The notes: generated by a model not told the origin, from the sequence alone. Numbered from the stretch's first letter, positions 35,030 to 44,825 are shown. The stretch is 64,000 bases of DNA from Modicisalibacter sp049808615 (GCF_049808615.1 NZ_JBNCAN010000015.1:42277-106276), one strand, 5' to 3'. Numbers and translations: made by a program.

Positions 35030-35956
35030 ATGCGCTACAGCCTGCGCCAACTCGAGGTCTTCGTTGCCATCGCCCAACACGAGAGCGTCTCACGAGCCGC
35101 CCAATCATTGGCGCTCTCTCAATCCGCGGCCAGCACCGCCCTGGCGGAGTTCGAGCGCCAGTTCGACTGCCTGTTGCTCGACCGTATCGGCAAACGCCTG
35201 AAGCTCAACGCCCTGGGCTTTCAGGTGCTGCCCAAGGCCGTGGCGCTACTTGACCGCGCCGAGGAAATCGAAGAACTGCTGAGTGGGCAGCGCGGCGTGG
35301 GTTCGTTGGACATCGGCGCCACCCTGACCATCGGCAATTATCTGGCGACCCTGCTCATTAGTGACTTCATAAAACGCCATCCAGGCAGCAGGGTGCGTTT
35401 GCAGGTACGCAATACTGCGATGATTATCGAGCATATCGTTCAGCACGAGCTTGATCTGGGTCTAATCGAAGGCGATTGTCAGCATCAGGATGTCGTCATG
35501 CAGCCCTGGGTAGAAGACGCCTTGACTGTCTTCTGCGCCCCCTCTCACCCGCTGGCCAAGACCGGCGCGGTAAGCCTGGACAGGCTGCTGCGTGAAACCT
35601 GGATCATGCGCGAGCAGGGCTCGGGCACGCGCTTGACCCTGGAACAGGCGACACGCCATCGTCGCGGACGCTTCGATATCCTGCTGGAACTGGAACATAC
35701 CGAGGGCATCAAACGCGCGGTGGAATCCGGCCTGGGCATCGGCTGTGTGTCCCGGCTGGCGCTCCGCGATGCCTTTCGCCGAGGCAGTCTGGTACCGGTG
35801 GCGACACCGGAACTCGATCTTCGCCGCCAGTTCACCTTCATCTGGCATCGTCATAAATACTTGACCACGGGCATCCGCGAATTTCTGCGCCTGTGTCAGC
35901 AGATGACCGAGGACATTCAGCGTATCGATGAGATCGAGTTGCCCCGGGTGCCCTGA
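35030..35956 (+). CDS. finR: LysR-type regulator, FinR-like
   Basis: A 308-residue LysR protein: helix-turn-helix (LRQLEVFVAIAQHESVSRAAQ, about residues 5-26, then SAASTALAEFERQF) and effector domain. Its position divergent from fpr is that of Pseudomonas FinR, the activator of fpr in response to superoxide. ATG 35030 starts directly at the DNA-binding domain. The identity is inferred from neighbourhood and N-terminal likeness. Confidence 0.8.
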   Translation: MRYSLRQLEVFVAIAQHESVSRAAQSLALSQSAASTALAEFERQFDCLLLDRIGKRLKLNALGFQVLPKAVALLDRAEEIEELLSGQRGVGSLDIGATLTIGNYLATLLISDFIKRHPGSRVRLQVRNTAMIIEHIVQHELDLGLIEGDCQHQDVVMQPWVEDALTVFCAPSHPLAKTGAVSLDRLLRETWIMREQGSGTRLTLEQATRHRRGRFDILLELEHTEGIKRAVESGLGIGCVSRLALRDAFRRGSLVPVATPELDLRRQFTFIWHRHKYLTTGIREFLRLCQQMTEDIQRIDEIELPRVP

Positions 35957-36007
35957 ATGGGACGGCCCGAGCAATTACCCGGGCAGCTTCGCTTATCGGG
36001 TTCGATA

Positions 36008-37888
36008 TCAGGCCCGTTCGCTCTCCGGGTGAACAGCGGCCTCATGTGCTGCCGGGAGTGGCGTCAATAGTGTCTTACCATCTTGCCGCGTTACTAGCGT
36101 AAAGGCTCCTACAATTTGAGCGAGGCGCTGGGACTGCTCTTGCAGCTGTCCCGCGGCAGTCGTGGACTCCTCGACCATGGCGGCATTTTCCTGAGTCATG
36201 CGATCCAACTCGGCAACGGCTTCATTGACCTGACCGATGCCTTGGCTCTGCTCGTTGGTGGCGGCGCTGATCTCACCCAGCACGTCGGTGACTCGGGCCA
36301 CGCTGGCCACGATCTCGTCCATGGTCGCCCCGGCATTGCGTACCAGTTCCGCACCGGCCCGGGTCTTGTTCGAGGAGTTATCGATCAACTCCTTGATCTG
36401 CTGCGCAGCATCGGCACTGCGCCCTGCCAGTTGACGCACCTCAGAGGCCACCACCGCAAAACCACGTCCCTGCTCGCCGGCCCGGGCCGCCTCTACCGAG
36501 GCGTTGAGCGCCAGCAGATTGGTCTGGAAGGCGATGCTGTCCATCACCGTCACGATCTCGGCGATCTGCTTCGAGGAGGCATCGATGTCGTCCATGGTCT
36601 GCACCACGTTGGCGACCACCTGGCCACCGCGAGTCGCGACTTCAGACGCGGATTCGGAGAGCTGATTGGCCTGGCGCGAGGACTGGGCGGTGTGCTCGAC
36701 AGTGCTGGTCAACTGCTCCATGGACGCCGAGGTTTCCTGTATGTTCGAGGCCGCGGTCTCGGTACGGCTGGACAGATCCTGCCCACCCATGGCGATTTCC
36801 GAGGCGGCGACCCGCACCGACTCGCTGCTCTCACGCACGTCCAGCAATACGTCGTTGATCTTGTCGGCGAAGCGATTGAAAGCATCCGCAATCTTCGCTA
36901 CCTCATCACGACCCGCAACCGGCAAGCGACGGGAAAGATCGCCATCGCCACTGGCAATATTCTCAAGCGCATCGCTAACATGCACCAACCCACCTAAGGT
37001 GCGCTTGAGCCACAGACCAAGCAGTACAGAAGCAGTGAGCGTGATCACCAGCAACGCAATCAATGACGACTGGATAATGGCGCCAAGCGCGGCAGTCGCC
37101 TCTTGTTCATCGAGTGCAACACCCAATTCCCACTCGCTACCTGGGATCGGGGCCATGGCAAGCCGTTTGATACGGTTATTAATAACGATCTCCTGCCAGC
37201 CGCCGCTCTCGCTCAAGGCGGCAGTGGCCGACGGCGTCAATTGGTCGTTAAGTGTATTCAAAGGCTTTAACGTGAGATCGGGGTTGGGGTGGGCAATCAA
37301 GGTTTTCCCACCTGTACTAAGAAAGGCAAAGCTCGAGGGTGTAGTCTGAATCGCTGCAACATCTGCAACCACAGTGTCGATGAAGACATCACCACCGACT
37401 ACCCCAGCCAGCGTTCCGTTACGCTCAACAGGGGTTGCGAAGGTAACTACCATCTGTCCTGAATCCGCATCGACATAGGGCATTGTAACGACGGTCTTAC
37501 CTTGTTCGACAGCATTTAGATACCAGTCGCGCTGGCTAGCATCATAATCTGCGGGTGGCTCCCAGCCATCGGATGAGATCATGCTACCGTCTGGCTTGCC
37601 CAAGAATGCTGCAATAAACCCGCCAGACTCGGCCAACTGAATCAATGCGCTCATGGGAGGCTGCTCGACAACTGGAGTGCGCGCCGCTTCGATCATGCTT
37701 GTGCGCGAAGAGATCCACTCCTTGATCGCTGAAGCATTGCCCTCTACCACAGAATTCAGATTTTTTACGATCGTCTTTTCGTAATGTGACTCGACGGTGA
37801 AATAGCCGACCGCTGTAACCAATAACATGGCTAGTGCGATGATAGCCACACAGGCAACTTGTATACGACGTTTCAAGGAAGACAACAT
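36008..37888 (-). CDS. Methyl-accepting chemotaxis protein 1
   Basis: A 626-residue chemoreceptor. Membrane helices about 10-32 and 270-293, a dCache_1-type periplasmic sensor between them (RDWYLNAVEQGKTVVTMPYVD is typical), HAMP, and a cytoplasmic signalling domain with the hairpin tip EVARAGEQGRGFAVVASEVR-like sequence. The C-terminal ends in ESERA rather than the NWETF tether. Its signalling half is nearly identical to that of the next receptor. A sigma28-type promoter lies upstream at 37971-37996. Ligand unknown. Confidence 0.93.
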   Translation of the reverse strand: MLSSLKRRIQVACVAIIALAMLLVTAVGYFTVESHYEKTIVKNLNSVVEGNASAIKEWISSRTSMIEAARTPVVEQPPMSALIQLAESGGFIAAFLGKPDGSMISSDGWEPPADYDASQRDWYLNAVEQGKTVVTMPYVDADSGQMVVTFATPVERNGTLAGVVGGDVFIDTVVADVAAIQTTPSSFAFLSTGGKTLIAHPNPDLTLKPLNTLNDQLTPSATAALSESGGWQEIVINNRIKRLAMAPIPGSEWELGVALDEQEATAALGAIIQSSLIALLVITLTASVLLGLWLKRTLGGLVHVSDALENIASGDGDLSRRLPVAGRDEVAKIADAFNRFADKINDVLLDVRESSESVRVAASEIAMGGQDLSSRTETAASNIQETSASMEQLTSTVEHTAQSSRQANQLSESASEVATRGGQVVANVVQTMDDIDASSKQIAEIVTVMDSIAFQTNLLALNASVEAARAGEQGRGFAVVASEVRQLAGRSADAAQQIKELIDNSSNKTRAGAELVRNAGATMDEIVASVARVTDVLGEISAATNEQSQGIGQVNEAVAELDRMTQENAAMVEESTTAAGQLQEQSQRLAQIVGAFTLVTRQDGKTLLTPLPAAHEAAVHPESERA

Positions 37889-37970
37889 AGAATAGGCCTC
37901 TGCTTATTGAATCGTTTATCGGATATGCATGTGCACCAATAGTCGATAAGACTGGTCTGGTATTCGATAG

Positions 37971-37996
37971 CTATCGGCTGTTGTTCCTATAATTTA
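37971..37996 (-). promoter_or_regulatory. Sigma28 (FliA)-type promoter of chemoreceptor 1
   Basis: On the minus strand TAAATTAT-N10-GCCGATAG, against consensus TAAAGTTT-N11-GCCGATAA: 6 of 8 and 7 of 8, with a spacer one base short. It lies about 83 bases upstream of the start codon. Confidence 0.55.
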
Positions 37997-38045
37997 ATGT
38001 TTATCTAATATTATTAAAAAAAGACGTATGCCTATGCCTCCGTGA

Positions 38046-38077
38046 AACAAAAACGGCCCGAGCAATTACCCGGGCCG
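38046..38077 (-). terminator. Terminator of chemoreceptor 2
   Basis: CGGCCCG (38054-38060) and CGGGCCG (38071-38077) form a stem on the minus strand, followed by TTTTTG (plus A-run 38046-38053). A copy of the same hairpin without a T-run lies downstream of chemoreceptor 1 (about 35967-35995). Confidence 0.85.
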
Positions 38078-38098
38078 CTTCGCTTATCGGGTTCGATA

Positions 38099-40237
38099 TC
38101 AGGCCCGTTCGCTCTCCTGATAGTCAGCCGTTTTCTTTGCTTTAGAAGGCAGTGCTAGCGGTGCCTTGCCATCATGTCGTGCGGCCAGAGTAAACGCCCC
38201 CACGATCTGGGCCAGGCGTTGGGACTGCTCCTGCAAATGACCGGCGGCAGTCGTGGATTCCTCGACCATGGCGGCGTTCTCCTGAGTCATGCGATCCAAC
38301 TCGGCAACGGCTTCATTGACCTGACCGATGCCCTGGCTCTGCTCGTTGGTGGCGGCGCTGATCTCACCCAGCACGTCGGTGACTCGGGCCACGCTGGCCA
38401 CGATCTCGTCCATGGTCGCCCCGGCATTGCGTACCAGTTCCGCACCGGCCCGGGTCTTGTTCGAGGAGTTATCGATCAACTCCTTGATCTGCTGCGCAGC
38501 ATCGGCACTGCGCCCTGCCAGTTGACGCACCTCAGAGGCCACCACCGCAAAACCACGTCCCTGCTCGCCGGCCCGGGCCGCCTCTACCGAGGCGTTGAGC
38601 GCCAGCAGATTGGTCTGGAAGGCGATGCTGTCCATCACCGTGACGATCTCGGCGATCTGCTTCGAAGAGGCGTCAATGTCGTCCATGGTCTGCACCACGT
38701 TGGCGACCACTTGCCCGCCACGAGTCGCGACTTCAGACGCGGATTCGGAAAGCTGATTGGCCTGGCGCGAGGACTGGGCGGTGTGTTCGAAGGTACTGGT
38801 CAACTGCTCCATGGACGCCGAGGTTTCCTGTATGTTCGAGGCCGCGGTCTCGGTACGGCTGGACAAGTCCTCTCCGCCCATGGCGATTTCCGAGGCGGCG
38901 ACCCGCACCGACTCGCTGCTCTCGCGCACGTCCAGCAATACGTCGTTGATCTTGTCAGCAAAGGCATTGAACTGGGTCGCCAGCTCCGCGGTTTCGTTGC
39001 GCCCTTTGACCGGCAGGCGCTGGGTCAGATCGCCGCCACCGGAGGCGATATCGCGCATGCGATCCGCCAGTCGGCGCAGCGTGCGCGCGATGCTGGAGCC
39101 GACGAACCAGATGGCGACCAATCCTACGACAGCGACCAGCAAGCCAACCAACAGCATGCCGATGATACTGTTGGTGCTTTGGCTACGCAGGTCGCCCTTG
39201 AACGCCTGCAGGTCGGCCATTACCACGGCATCAGGCAATTGCACCAATAAGGTCCAGTACACCCCGGAATTGGCGATCTCGAAGGGCAGATACAGCTCCA
39301 CTTGCCCCGCTTCTGCATCCCAGTGTGTCATCGGCTGATTGTTTTTCAGTTCGGCCAGATGTTCGATCGTTTCCGCCTCGAACACGTCCGAGGCCAGGGT
39401 GCCCAGGCGTTTGTCATCCGGTGTGTACCCTACCAGACCGCCTCTCGGGGCGATCAATGCCATGCTGCCGGCACCATCATAAAGAGCTTCATTGGCTTTG
39501 ATCAGGCTTTGCTGGATGAATCCTGTCCCAAGATCGGCACCGGCTACACCACGAAACTCACCCTCGACAATGACCGGTACATTGAATGAGGTGGCGGATT
39601 CAAACGCATCATCGTCGAATTCCAGGGGTACCGGATCAATGATACAGGGGCTCAGGGTTTGCTTGGGGCATTCGTAATACTCGTTTTCCCGTACGCCAAG
39701 CGCGATGATCTCGTCGCTGTTGATGTCATCGAGCATGTCGACTTCGATATTTCCTTCCTCGGTGCGATACCACCAGGGCGCGAAGCGTCCATTGGCAAAA
39801 TAGCCATCCATTTCACGGCCGGTAAAGAACTGGTCGACATCAAAGGCATTGGGTTCCCAACCGATATACAATGCATCCAACTGCGGATGCTCGCGTAGTG
39901 TTTCGGCAATCAGATTCGATAGCTCATCACGGTTCATCCATAGCTGGGGCGTTCCATTTGGGCCTATTTCTCCCATCAATTCATTGGTTTTCGCCAGCAT
40001 CGAGGCTACCGTCATGGGTATGTCCAAGCGGCGCTGGATCTGCCCGGCCTGGGCCTGCCCAAGCGCCGTCAAACGCTCGTCGATGGCCTCTTTTAGAAGC
40101 GTCTGAGTACGGGTTTCTACCGTGTCCTGTGTTTGCGATGCCGTGAAGATCGCATAAATCACTAGTGCCGCCACGACGAGCAGCAAACAGGCGCCAACCA
40201 GCGCCGCAATAAAGGTGCGAATGGATTTGAAATGCAT
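38099..40237 (-). CDS. Methyl-accepting chemotaxis protein 2
   Basis: A 712-residue chemoreceptor with a larger periplasmic sensor (about residues 35-360, dCache-like; the stretch YIGWEPNAFDVDQFF is notable) than receptor 1. The segment from about residue 430 to the end is nearly identical in DNA and protein to receptor 1, including the tip and ESERA terminus; only scattered bases differ. A sigma28-type promoter at 40310-40336 drives it. Ligand unknown. Confidence 0.93.
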   Translation of the reverse strand: MHFKSIRTFIAALVGACLLLVVAALVIYAIFTASQTQDTVETRTQTLLKEAIDERLTALGQAQAGQIQRRLDIPMTVASMLAKTNELMGEIGPNGTPQLWMNRDELSNLIAETLREHPQLDALYIGWEPNAFDVDQFFTGREMDGYFANGRFAPWWYRTEEGNIEVDMLDDINSDEIIALGVRENEYYECPKQTLSPCIIDPVPLEFDDDAFESATSFNVPVIVEGEFRGVAGADLGTGFIQQSLIKANEALYDGAGSMALIAPRGGLVGYTPDDKRLGTLASDVFEAETIEHLAELKNNQPMTHWDAEAGQVELYLPFEIANSGVYWTLLVQLPDAVVMADLQAFKGDLRSQSTNSIIGMLLVGLLVAVVGLVAIWFVGSSIARTLRRLADRMRDIASGGGDLTQRLPVKGRNETAELATQFNAFADKINDVLLDVRESSESVRVAASEIAMGGEDLSSRTETAASNIQETSASMEQLTSTFEHTAQSSRQANQLSESASEVATRGGQVVANVVQTMDDIDASSKQIAEIVTVMDSIAFQTNLLALNASVEAARAGEQGRGFAVVASEVRQLAGRSADAAQQIKELIDNSSNKTRAGAELVRNAGATMDEIVASVARVTDVLGEISAATNEQSQGIGQVNEAVAELDRMTQENAAMVEESTTAAGHLQEQSQRLAQIVGAFTLAARHDGKAPLALPSKAKKTADYQESERA

Positions 40238-40309
40238 AATCGATATTTCCCCGTTCTAGTTTTATCCACCGCATTGACATGTGATGACGTACACACGGTG
40301 TTTAGCGCC

Positions 40310-40336
40310 CTATCGCCCTCCAGAGTTAAAACTTTA
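40310..40336 (-). promoter_or_regulatory. Sigma28 (FliA)-type promoter of chemoreceptor 2
   Basis: On the minus strand TAAAGTTT-N11-GGCGATAG: a perfect -35 with the correct 11-base spacer and 6 of 8 in the -10. It lies about 73 bases before the start codon. Confidence 0.75.
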
Positions 40337-40424
40337 GTCTTATCTGAAAATGCAAGGCGAATAAGCGGGGAAAAGTAAGCGCATTTCAATATGATTCAAT
40401 CGACACTTATATGCCGAGAAAGAT

Positions 40425-40449
40425 GGCCGCGCCCGATGAAGGCGCGGCC
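40425..40449 (-). terminator. Hairpin after the host-attachment protein gene
   Basis: ggccgcgcc (40425-40433) and ggcgcggcc (40441-40449), perfect 9-base stem, seven-base loop, followed on the minus strand by a weak T-rich stretch. Probable intrinsic terminator. Confidence 0.7.
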
Positions 40450-40456
40450 GGCAGGA

Positions 40457-40888
40457 TCATTGTGCGTAGGGTTTGGCGAGCTTTTCGGTGATATCGTCGA
40501 GACTCGCCTTGGAATAGTCCTTATCGACTTCCTTCACCACCATGTCGCGGGTATTGGAATCCATCTTTTCGCGCAGATGCCCCAGAAACTGCGGCGCTGC
40601 AGCGATGACGAAGCTGTCCGCCTTGCCCTGAGAGCGAGCATTCTTCAAGTAATCCGCCACTTCCTTGGCGAAGAACATGGCGTGCTTTTCCGAGGTGGCG
40701 TCATCATCGCCGGTCTGGCGCTGTTGACCACCCGCGTTGGTGGCGGCGCCTTCCCCACCGGTACGCAGATCACCGGTATGCTCCCGGCTCTCAGGGTGCA
40801 CCAGGTTGTCGATTTCACGGGTATTGCCCGCCGCATGGGCAAATACACGAGCGCGGGCCGCATCGGAAACCACGATATAGGTGGTCAT
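40457..40888 (-). CDS. Host attachment protein family (PF10116)
   Basis: A 143-residue protein of the 'protein required for attachment to host cells' family; first seen in Agrobacterium, the biochemical role is unknown. N-terminal beta strand MTTYIVVSDAARARVF, then FAKEVADYL and FVIAAAPQFLGHLR, as in the family. ATG 40888 follows AAAAGGAGATGCC. No neighbours suggest a function; the gene is common in free-living bacteria. Confidence 0.85.
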   Translation of the reverse strand: MTTYIVVSDAARARVFAHAAGNTREIDNLVHPESREHTGDLRTGGEGAATNAGGQQRQTGDDDATSEKHAMFFAKEVADYLKNARSQGKADSFVIAAAPQFLGHLREKMDSNTRDMVVKEVDKDYSKASLDDITEKLAKPYAQ

Positions 40889-41182
40889 GGCATCTCCTTT
40901 TCCATTGGGTCGTCATTACTGGCTCATAGTATCGAACACATTAAATATCTGGCGAACCGTTTCTTTTTCAAGCCCGTCAAGGGGTATTCGCTTCTCATCG
41001 CCTCTTCAGGATGGCTGATAGCCGCGCCAGACTCAAATACAGGCTGCGAAAAAGTGATGGATATTGCTGAGGACAATCAGTCGTTTCCTGCACCTTGGAA
41101 ACTGGTAGTATCCCGTTTCTGATAAGGATGCCGACACAACCGAGTCATCATCGACCCTATCGACTATTCGGGAGTACTGCCG

Positions 41183-41650
41183 ATGGGCACCCTCTTTTCG
41201 TTGCGTCACCCTTTGCCGCGACGCACCTTGATGTTTTGTCACGGCGTGGCTCAGCTGGGCTGGCTGCTGGGCGGGATCGCCTGGCTGCTCCGCCGTAGCC
41301 CCTGGATGACCTCTTTGAGCTGGTTGGATGCCTGGCCGACATTGGCATTCGGCGCCGGCGTGGTGTTGCTGGCCATGGTCGGAACTCGCCTGGTCGGCGA
41401 GCTTTTGATGCTGCCTCATCATGTGAGACATCAGCTTCAAGGGCTTTTGCCCGGCTCGGTCGTCACTCGCTCCTTCGAGCGACGTCCGGGCATGCACGAT
41501 CCAGCCGACGCCTGGGTCAACGAAGTCAAGCCGATACCGGAAGATGAAGGCGTGGTTGGCGATGCCCGAGTGTTGGAGCCACGCCGCAAGTTGACGCCAC
41601 GAGACAGGGAGACAGCTCGAGACACGCATCGCCAGGGAACGAGCCTTTAG
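41183..41650 (+). CDS. Small two-helix membrane protein, unknown function
   Basis: A 155-residue protein. Two hydrophobic segments (about residues 17-37 and 52-75) then a polar tail rich in Arg and Glu (about 90-155). It is not matched to a family I know. ATG 41183 follows GGGAGTACTGCCG. Convergent with the amino-acid transporter, ending one base before its stop codon region. Confidence 0.65.
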   Translation: MGTLFSLRHPLPRRTLMFCHGVAQLGWLLGGIAWLLRRSPWMTSLSWLDAWPTLAFGAGVVLLAMVGTRLVGELLMLPHHVRHQLQGLLPGSVVTRSFERRPGMHDPADAWVNEVKPIPEDEGVVGDARVLEPRRKLTPRDRETARDTHRQGTSL

Positions 41651-41653
41651 CCT

Positions 41654-42418
41654 TTAATGGCCGAGGATCTGACTGAGGAACGTTTTAGTACGCTCCGAGC
41701 GAGGATTATTGAAGAACTCCTGAGGGGCGTTCTCTTCAATGATCTGCCCTTGATCCATGAAGATCACGCGATCAGCCACGGTCTTGGCGAAGCCCATCTC
41801 ATGGGTCACGCAAAGCATGGTCATGCCTTCACGGGCCAGTTCGATCATGACGTCGAGCACCTCCTTGATCATCTCCGGGTCGAGTGCCGAAGTCGGCTCA
41901 TCGAAGAGCATCACTTCCGGATGCATGCATAGCGAGCGAGCGATCGCCACTCGCTGCTGCTGTCCGCCGGAAAGCTGCCCGGGGTACTTCTTGGCCTGTT
42001 CGGCGATCTGCACCCGCTCCAGATATTCCATGGCCCTTGCTTCGGCCTCACGGCGCGGCTTTTTCTGTACCCAGGTCTGGGACAAACAGCAATTCTCCAG
42101 CACCGTCAGATGCGGGAATAGATTGAAATGCTGAAAGACCATGCCTACCCGGCGACGAATCTGCTCGATGCGTTTGATATCCTGAGTCATGGTGATGCCG
42201 TCAACGACGATCTCGCCTTCCTGATGCGCTTCGAGGTGATTGATGCAACGTATCAGGGTGGATTTGCCCGAGCCGGAGGGGCCACAGATGACGATGCGTT
42301 CGCCCCGTGCCACTGTCAGGTCAATGTCTCGCAGCACATGAAAGTCGCCGAACCACTTGTTGAGCCGGCGCATCTCGATCATCGGTGCCTTATTGTCTTT
42401 CGCCATGGCGTCGTTCAT
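41654..42418 (-). CDS. aapP: Amino-acid ABC transporter ATP-binding protein (AapP)
   Basis: A 254-residue ATPase subunit of a polar amino-acid importer. Walker A GPSGSGKST, Q-loop, signature LSGGQQQRVAIAR, Walker B VMLFDEPTSALDPE, switch THEMGF. Start taken at ATG 42418 (MNDAMAKDNK), preceded by AGAGGG. The last gene of aapJQMP, all on the minus strand. Confidence 0.95.
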   Translation of the reverse strand: MNDAMAKDNKAPMIEMRRLNKWFGDFHVLRDIDLTVARGERIVICGPSGSGKSTLIRCINHLEAHQEGEIVVDGITMTQDIKRIEQIRRRVGMVFQHFNLFPHLTVLENCCLSQTWVQKKPRREAEARAMEYLERVQIAEQAKKYPGQLSGGQQQRVAIARSLCMHPEVMLFDEPTSALDPEMIKEVLDVMIELAREGMTMLCVTHEMGFAKTVADRVIFMDQGQIIEENAPQEFFNNPRSERTKTFLSQILGH

Positions 42419-42459
42419 TGGCGCAGCGCCCTCTTTGTTATCGAATTCAGAACCCGGTC

Positions 42460-43560
42460 TCAGTTGCGATGCCCGGTATCCAGGCGTCTTTCCACGTACT
42501 GGCTGTAGCGCGACATGCTGAAACAGAAGACCCAATACACCAGCGCCGCAAAGACATATCCCTCGATGGCGAAACCCAGCCAATCCGGATCCGTCAGTCC
42601 CGCCTGAATGATCGACAATAGATCCAGCAGGCCGATGACCAACACCAGCGAGGTATCCTTGAATAGGGCAATGAAGGTATTGACGATCCCCGGAATCACC
42701 GTCTTGAGCGCCTGAGGCAATACGATCAACCCCATACGCTGCCAATAGCTCAGGCCCAGGGCCTTGCCGGCCTCCTCCTGCCCAGAAGGGATCGCCTGCA
42801 GCCCGCCACGAACCACCTCCGCCATATAGGCACTCCAGAACAGCATGATGCCCACCAGGGCACGCAGCAGCTTGTCGAAATCGACCTCGGAAGGCACGAA
42901 CAGCGGCAGCATCACCGAGGCCATGAACAATACCGTGATCAACGGCACACCGCGCCAGAACTCGATGAATACCACACTGACGCCACGCACCAATGGCATC
43001 GTCGAACGGCGTCCCAGGGCCAGCAACACGCCGATGGGCAACGAGCCGACGATACCCACCACGGCGATAGTCAGTGTCAGCATCAAACCGCCCCAGTCGC
43101 GGGTAGACACTGGCATCAGGCCGAAGTGACCGCCCGACAACAATACATAAGCAATGATCGGAAAGCCGAACAGGGCGAAGAGGCACACCCAGCGTTTGAT
43201 CGGCAGGCGGGGTATCGCCAACCAGGCGATCAGCGCCGCCAGCAGGGCGAACACCAGGTCCACCCGCCAACGCGCTGCTTGCGGGTAAAAGCCATAGACA
43301 ATGGTTTCCAGGCGAGCCGATATGAACACCCAGCAGGCGCCTTCACTGCTACAAGCCTCCCGGGAGTCCCCGACCCAGTCGGCATTGATCAACGCCCATT
43401 GGATCAAAGGCCACAGCAGATATCCCAGCATAACGATGATCGCCACCGAAACCAGGCTGTTGAGCGGGCCGGAAAACAGATTGGCACGCAGCCAGCCCAC
43501 GATGCCCTGTTCCAGACGCGGTGGCTGTCGTGCAGGGATCGGAGGCATATGCGAACTCAT
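42460..43560 (-). CDS. aapM: Amino-acid ABC transporter permease (AapM)
   Basis: A 366-residue permease. About seven helices. The EAA-type loop appears as VVRGGLQAIPSGQEEAGKALG, where the ATPase docks. N-terminal extension of about 110 residues with helices is typical of AapM. ATG 43560 follows CAAGGAGCGCTGATT and overlaps the aapQ stop region. Confidence 0.94.
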   Translation of the reverse strand: MSSHMPPIPARQPPRLEQGIVGWLRANLFSGPLNSLVSVAIIVMLGYLLWPLIQWALINADWVGDSREACSSEGACWVFISARLETIVYGFYPQAARWRVDLVFALLAALIAWLAIPRLPIKRWVCLFALFGFPIIAYVLLSGGHFGLMPVSTRDWGGLMLTLTIAVVGIVGSLPIGVLLALGRRSTMPLVRGVSVVFIEFWRGVPLITVLFMASVMLPLFVPSEVDFDKLLRALVGIMLFWSAYMAEVVRGGLQAIPSGQEEAGKALGLSYWQRMGLIVLPQALKTVIPGIVNTFIALFKDTSLVLVIGLLDLLSIIQAGLTDPDWLGFAIEGYVFAALVYWVFCFSMSRYSQYVERRLDTGHRN

Positions 43561-43562
43561 AA

Positions 43563-44747
43563 TCAGCGCTCCTTGAGCAGCGTGCGTGCGTTATACAGAT
43601 TCATGAAGAACGACACGATCAGGCTGATGGTCAGGTAGACCGCCATGGTCATGGCGATGATCTCGATGGCTTGGCCGGTCTGATTGAGCGCCGTGCCGGA
43701 GAATACCGCGACCAGATCGGGATAACCGATGGCGGTGGCCAACGAGGAGTTCTTGATCAAATTGAGATATTGGCTGGTCAATTGCGGAATGATGACGCGC
43801 ATGGCCTGGGGAATGACCACCTTGCGCAGCGTGATTCCCCCCGGCAGACTCAAGGCTCGTGCCGCCTCGACCTGCCCCTGGGGTACGGACTGAATGCCCG
43901 AGCGCACGATCTCCGCGATGAATGCCGCGGTATAGATCGACAGCGCCAGCCACAAGGCCATGAGTTCCGGCAGGATATTGACGCCGCCCCGAAAGTTGAA
44001 GCCGGTGAGTTCTGGGAGCGACCAGGTCAGCGGTGAACCGGCCGCCCAATACGTTGCCAGTGGCAAGCCCAGAATCAACGCCGCACTGAGCCAGCCGCTA
44101 GGCAGCGTCTTGCCGCTTCGGGCTTGGCGACGTCGGGCGTAGCGCACCAAGAGCCAAGCCAACACGATGCCCACTACCAGCGCCAGAGGGACGGTGGCAA
44201 AGCCTGGCTGGGGCTCCGGTGCCGGGATTATCATTCCCCGCACATTGAGAAAGAACGTTTCGAGCAGAGACATGCTTTGACGCGGCGATGGCAGGCTGCG
44301 CAGCACCGCGAAATACCAGAACAGAATCTGCAGGAGCAGCGGGATATTGCGAAATATCTCAACATAGGCCGCCGCCAGCTTGGCCAGCAACCAGTTGGGC
44401 GACAGCCGCGCGATCCCCACCGTAAAGCCGATAATGGTTGCCGCAACGATTCCGAGTGCAGAGACCAGCAGGGTATTGAGCAGCCCGACCAGGAAGGTAC
44501 GCGCGTAGCTGCTATCGCCGGTATACTCGATCAATGTCTGCGGGATTGAAAATCCCGCCCGGTTGTTCAGAAAGCCGAAACCGGTGCTGATGCCTCGCGC
44601 TTCGAGGTTGGACAGAGTGTTCTGCACAAGTACGGCAATCAACGCGGCCAGCGCCAGCAGCAGCACGGCTTGCACCAGCAGCGCACGAAACGCCGGATCG
44701 CGCCACAGCGGTCCGCGCTCGCGTCGTCGAGAAGAGGAACGCGCCAT
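43563..44747 (-). CDS. aapQ: Amino-acid ABC transporter permease (AapQ)
   Basis: A 394-residue permease, the partner of AapM. The EAA loop is IVRSGIQSVPQGQVEAARALS. It has a longer loop between helices, normal for AapQ. Two bases separate its stop from aapM. A hairpin at 44776-44805 lies between aapJ and aapQ, which would lower expression of the permease relative to the binding protein. Confidence 0.94.
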   Translation of the reverse strand: MARSSSRRRERGPLWRDPAFRALLVQAVLLLALAALIAVLVQNTLSNLEARGISTGFGFLNNRAGFSIPQTLIEYTGDSSYARTFLVGLLNTLLVSALGIVAATIIGFTVGIARLSPNWLLAKLAAAYVEIFRNIPLLLQILFWYFAVLRSLPSPRQSMSLLETFFLNVRGMIIPAPEPQPGFATVPLALVVGIVLAWLLVRYARRRQARSGKTLPSGWLSAALILGLPLATYWAAGSPLTWSLPELTGFNFRGGVNILPELMALWLALSIYTAAFIAEIVRSGIQSVPQGQVEAARALSLPGGITLRKVVIPQAMRVIIPQLTSQYLNLIKNSSLATAIGYPDLVAVFSGTALNQTGQAIEIIAMTMAVYLTISLIVSFFMNLYNARTLLKER

Positions 44748-44775
44748 CGAGTGTCTCGCTTGAGCCTAGGGATTA

Positions 44776-44805
44776 CCCGTCCTGCGCCGATCGGCACAAG
44801 ACGGG
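44776..44805 (-). other. Intercistronic hairpin aapJ-aapQ
   Basis: 13-base stem with G-U pairs, arms 44776-44788 and 44793-44805, four-base loop GATC. No T-run, so probably a transcript stabiliser or attenuator that allows excess binding protein, as seen in other binding-protein operons. Confidence 0.55.
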
Positions 44806-44825
44806 CATGGGTTCAATTCAGTGGC

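Noticed and set aside
38174..39250. 358-codon open frame opposite chemoreceptor 2, with a similar one opposite chemoreceptor 1
   Set aside because: They resemble each other only because the chemoreceptor genes do; both are antisense shadows.
41654..43270. 538-residue reading of the aapP frame upstream into aapM
   Set aside because: The extra N-terminal part is a shadow of the aapM gene; the ATPase begins at 42418 with a proper ribosome-binding site.
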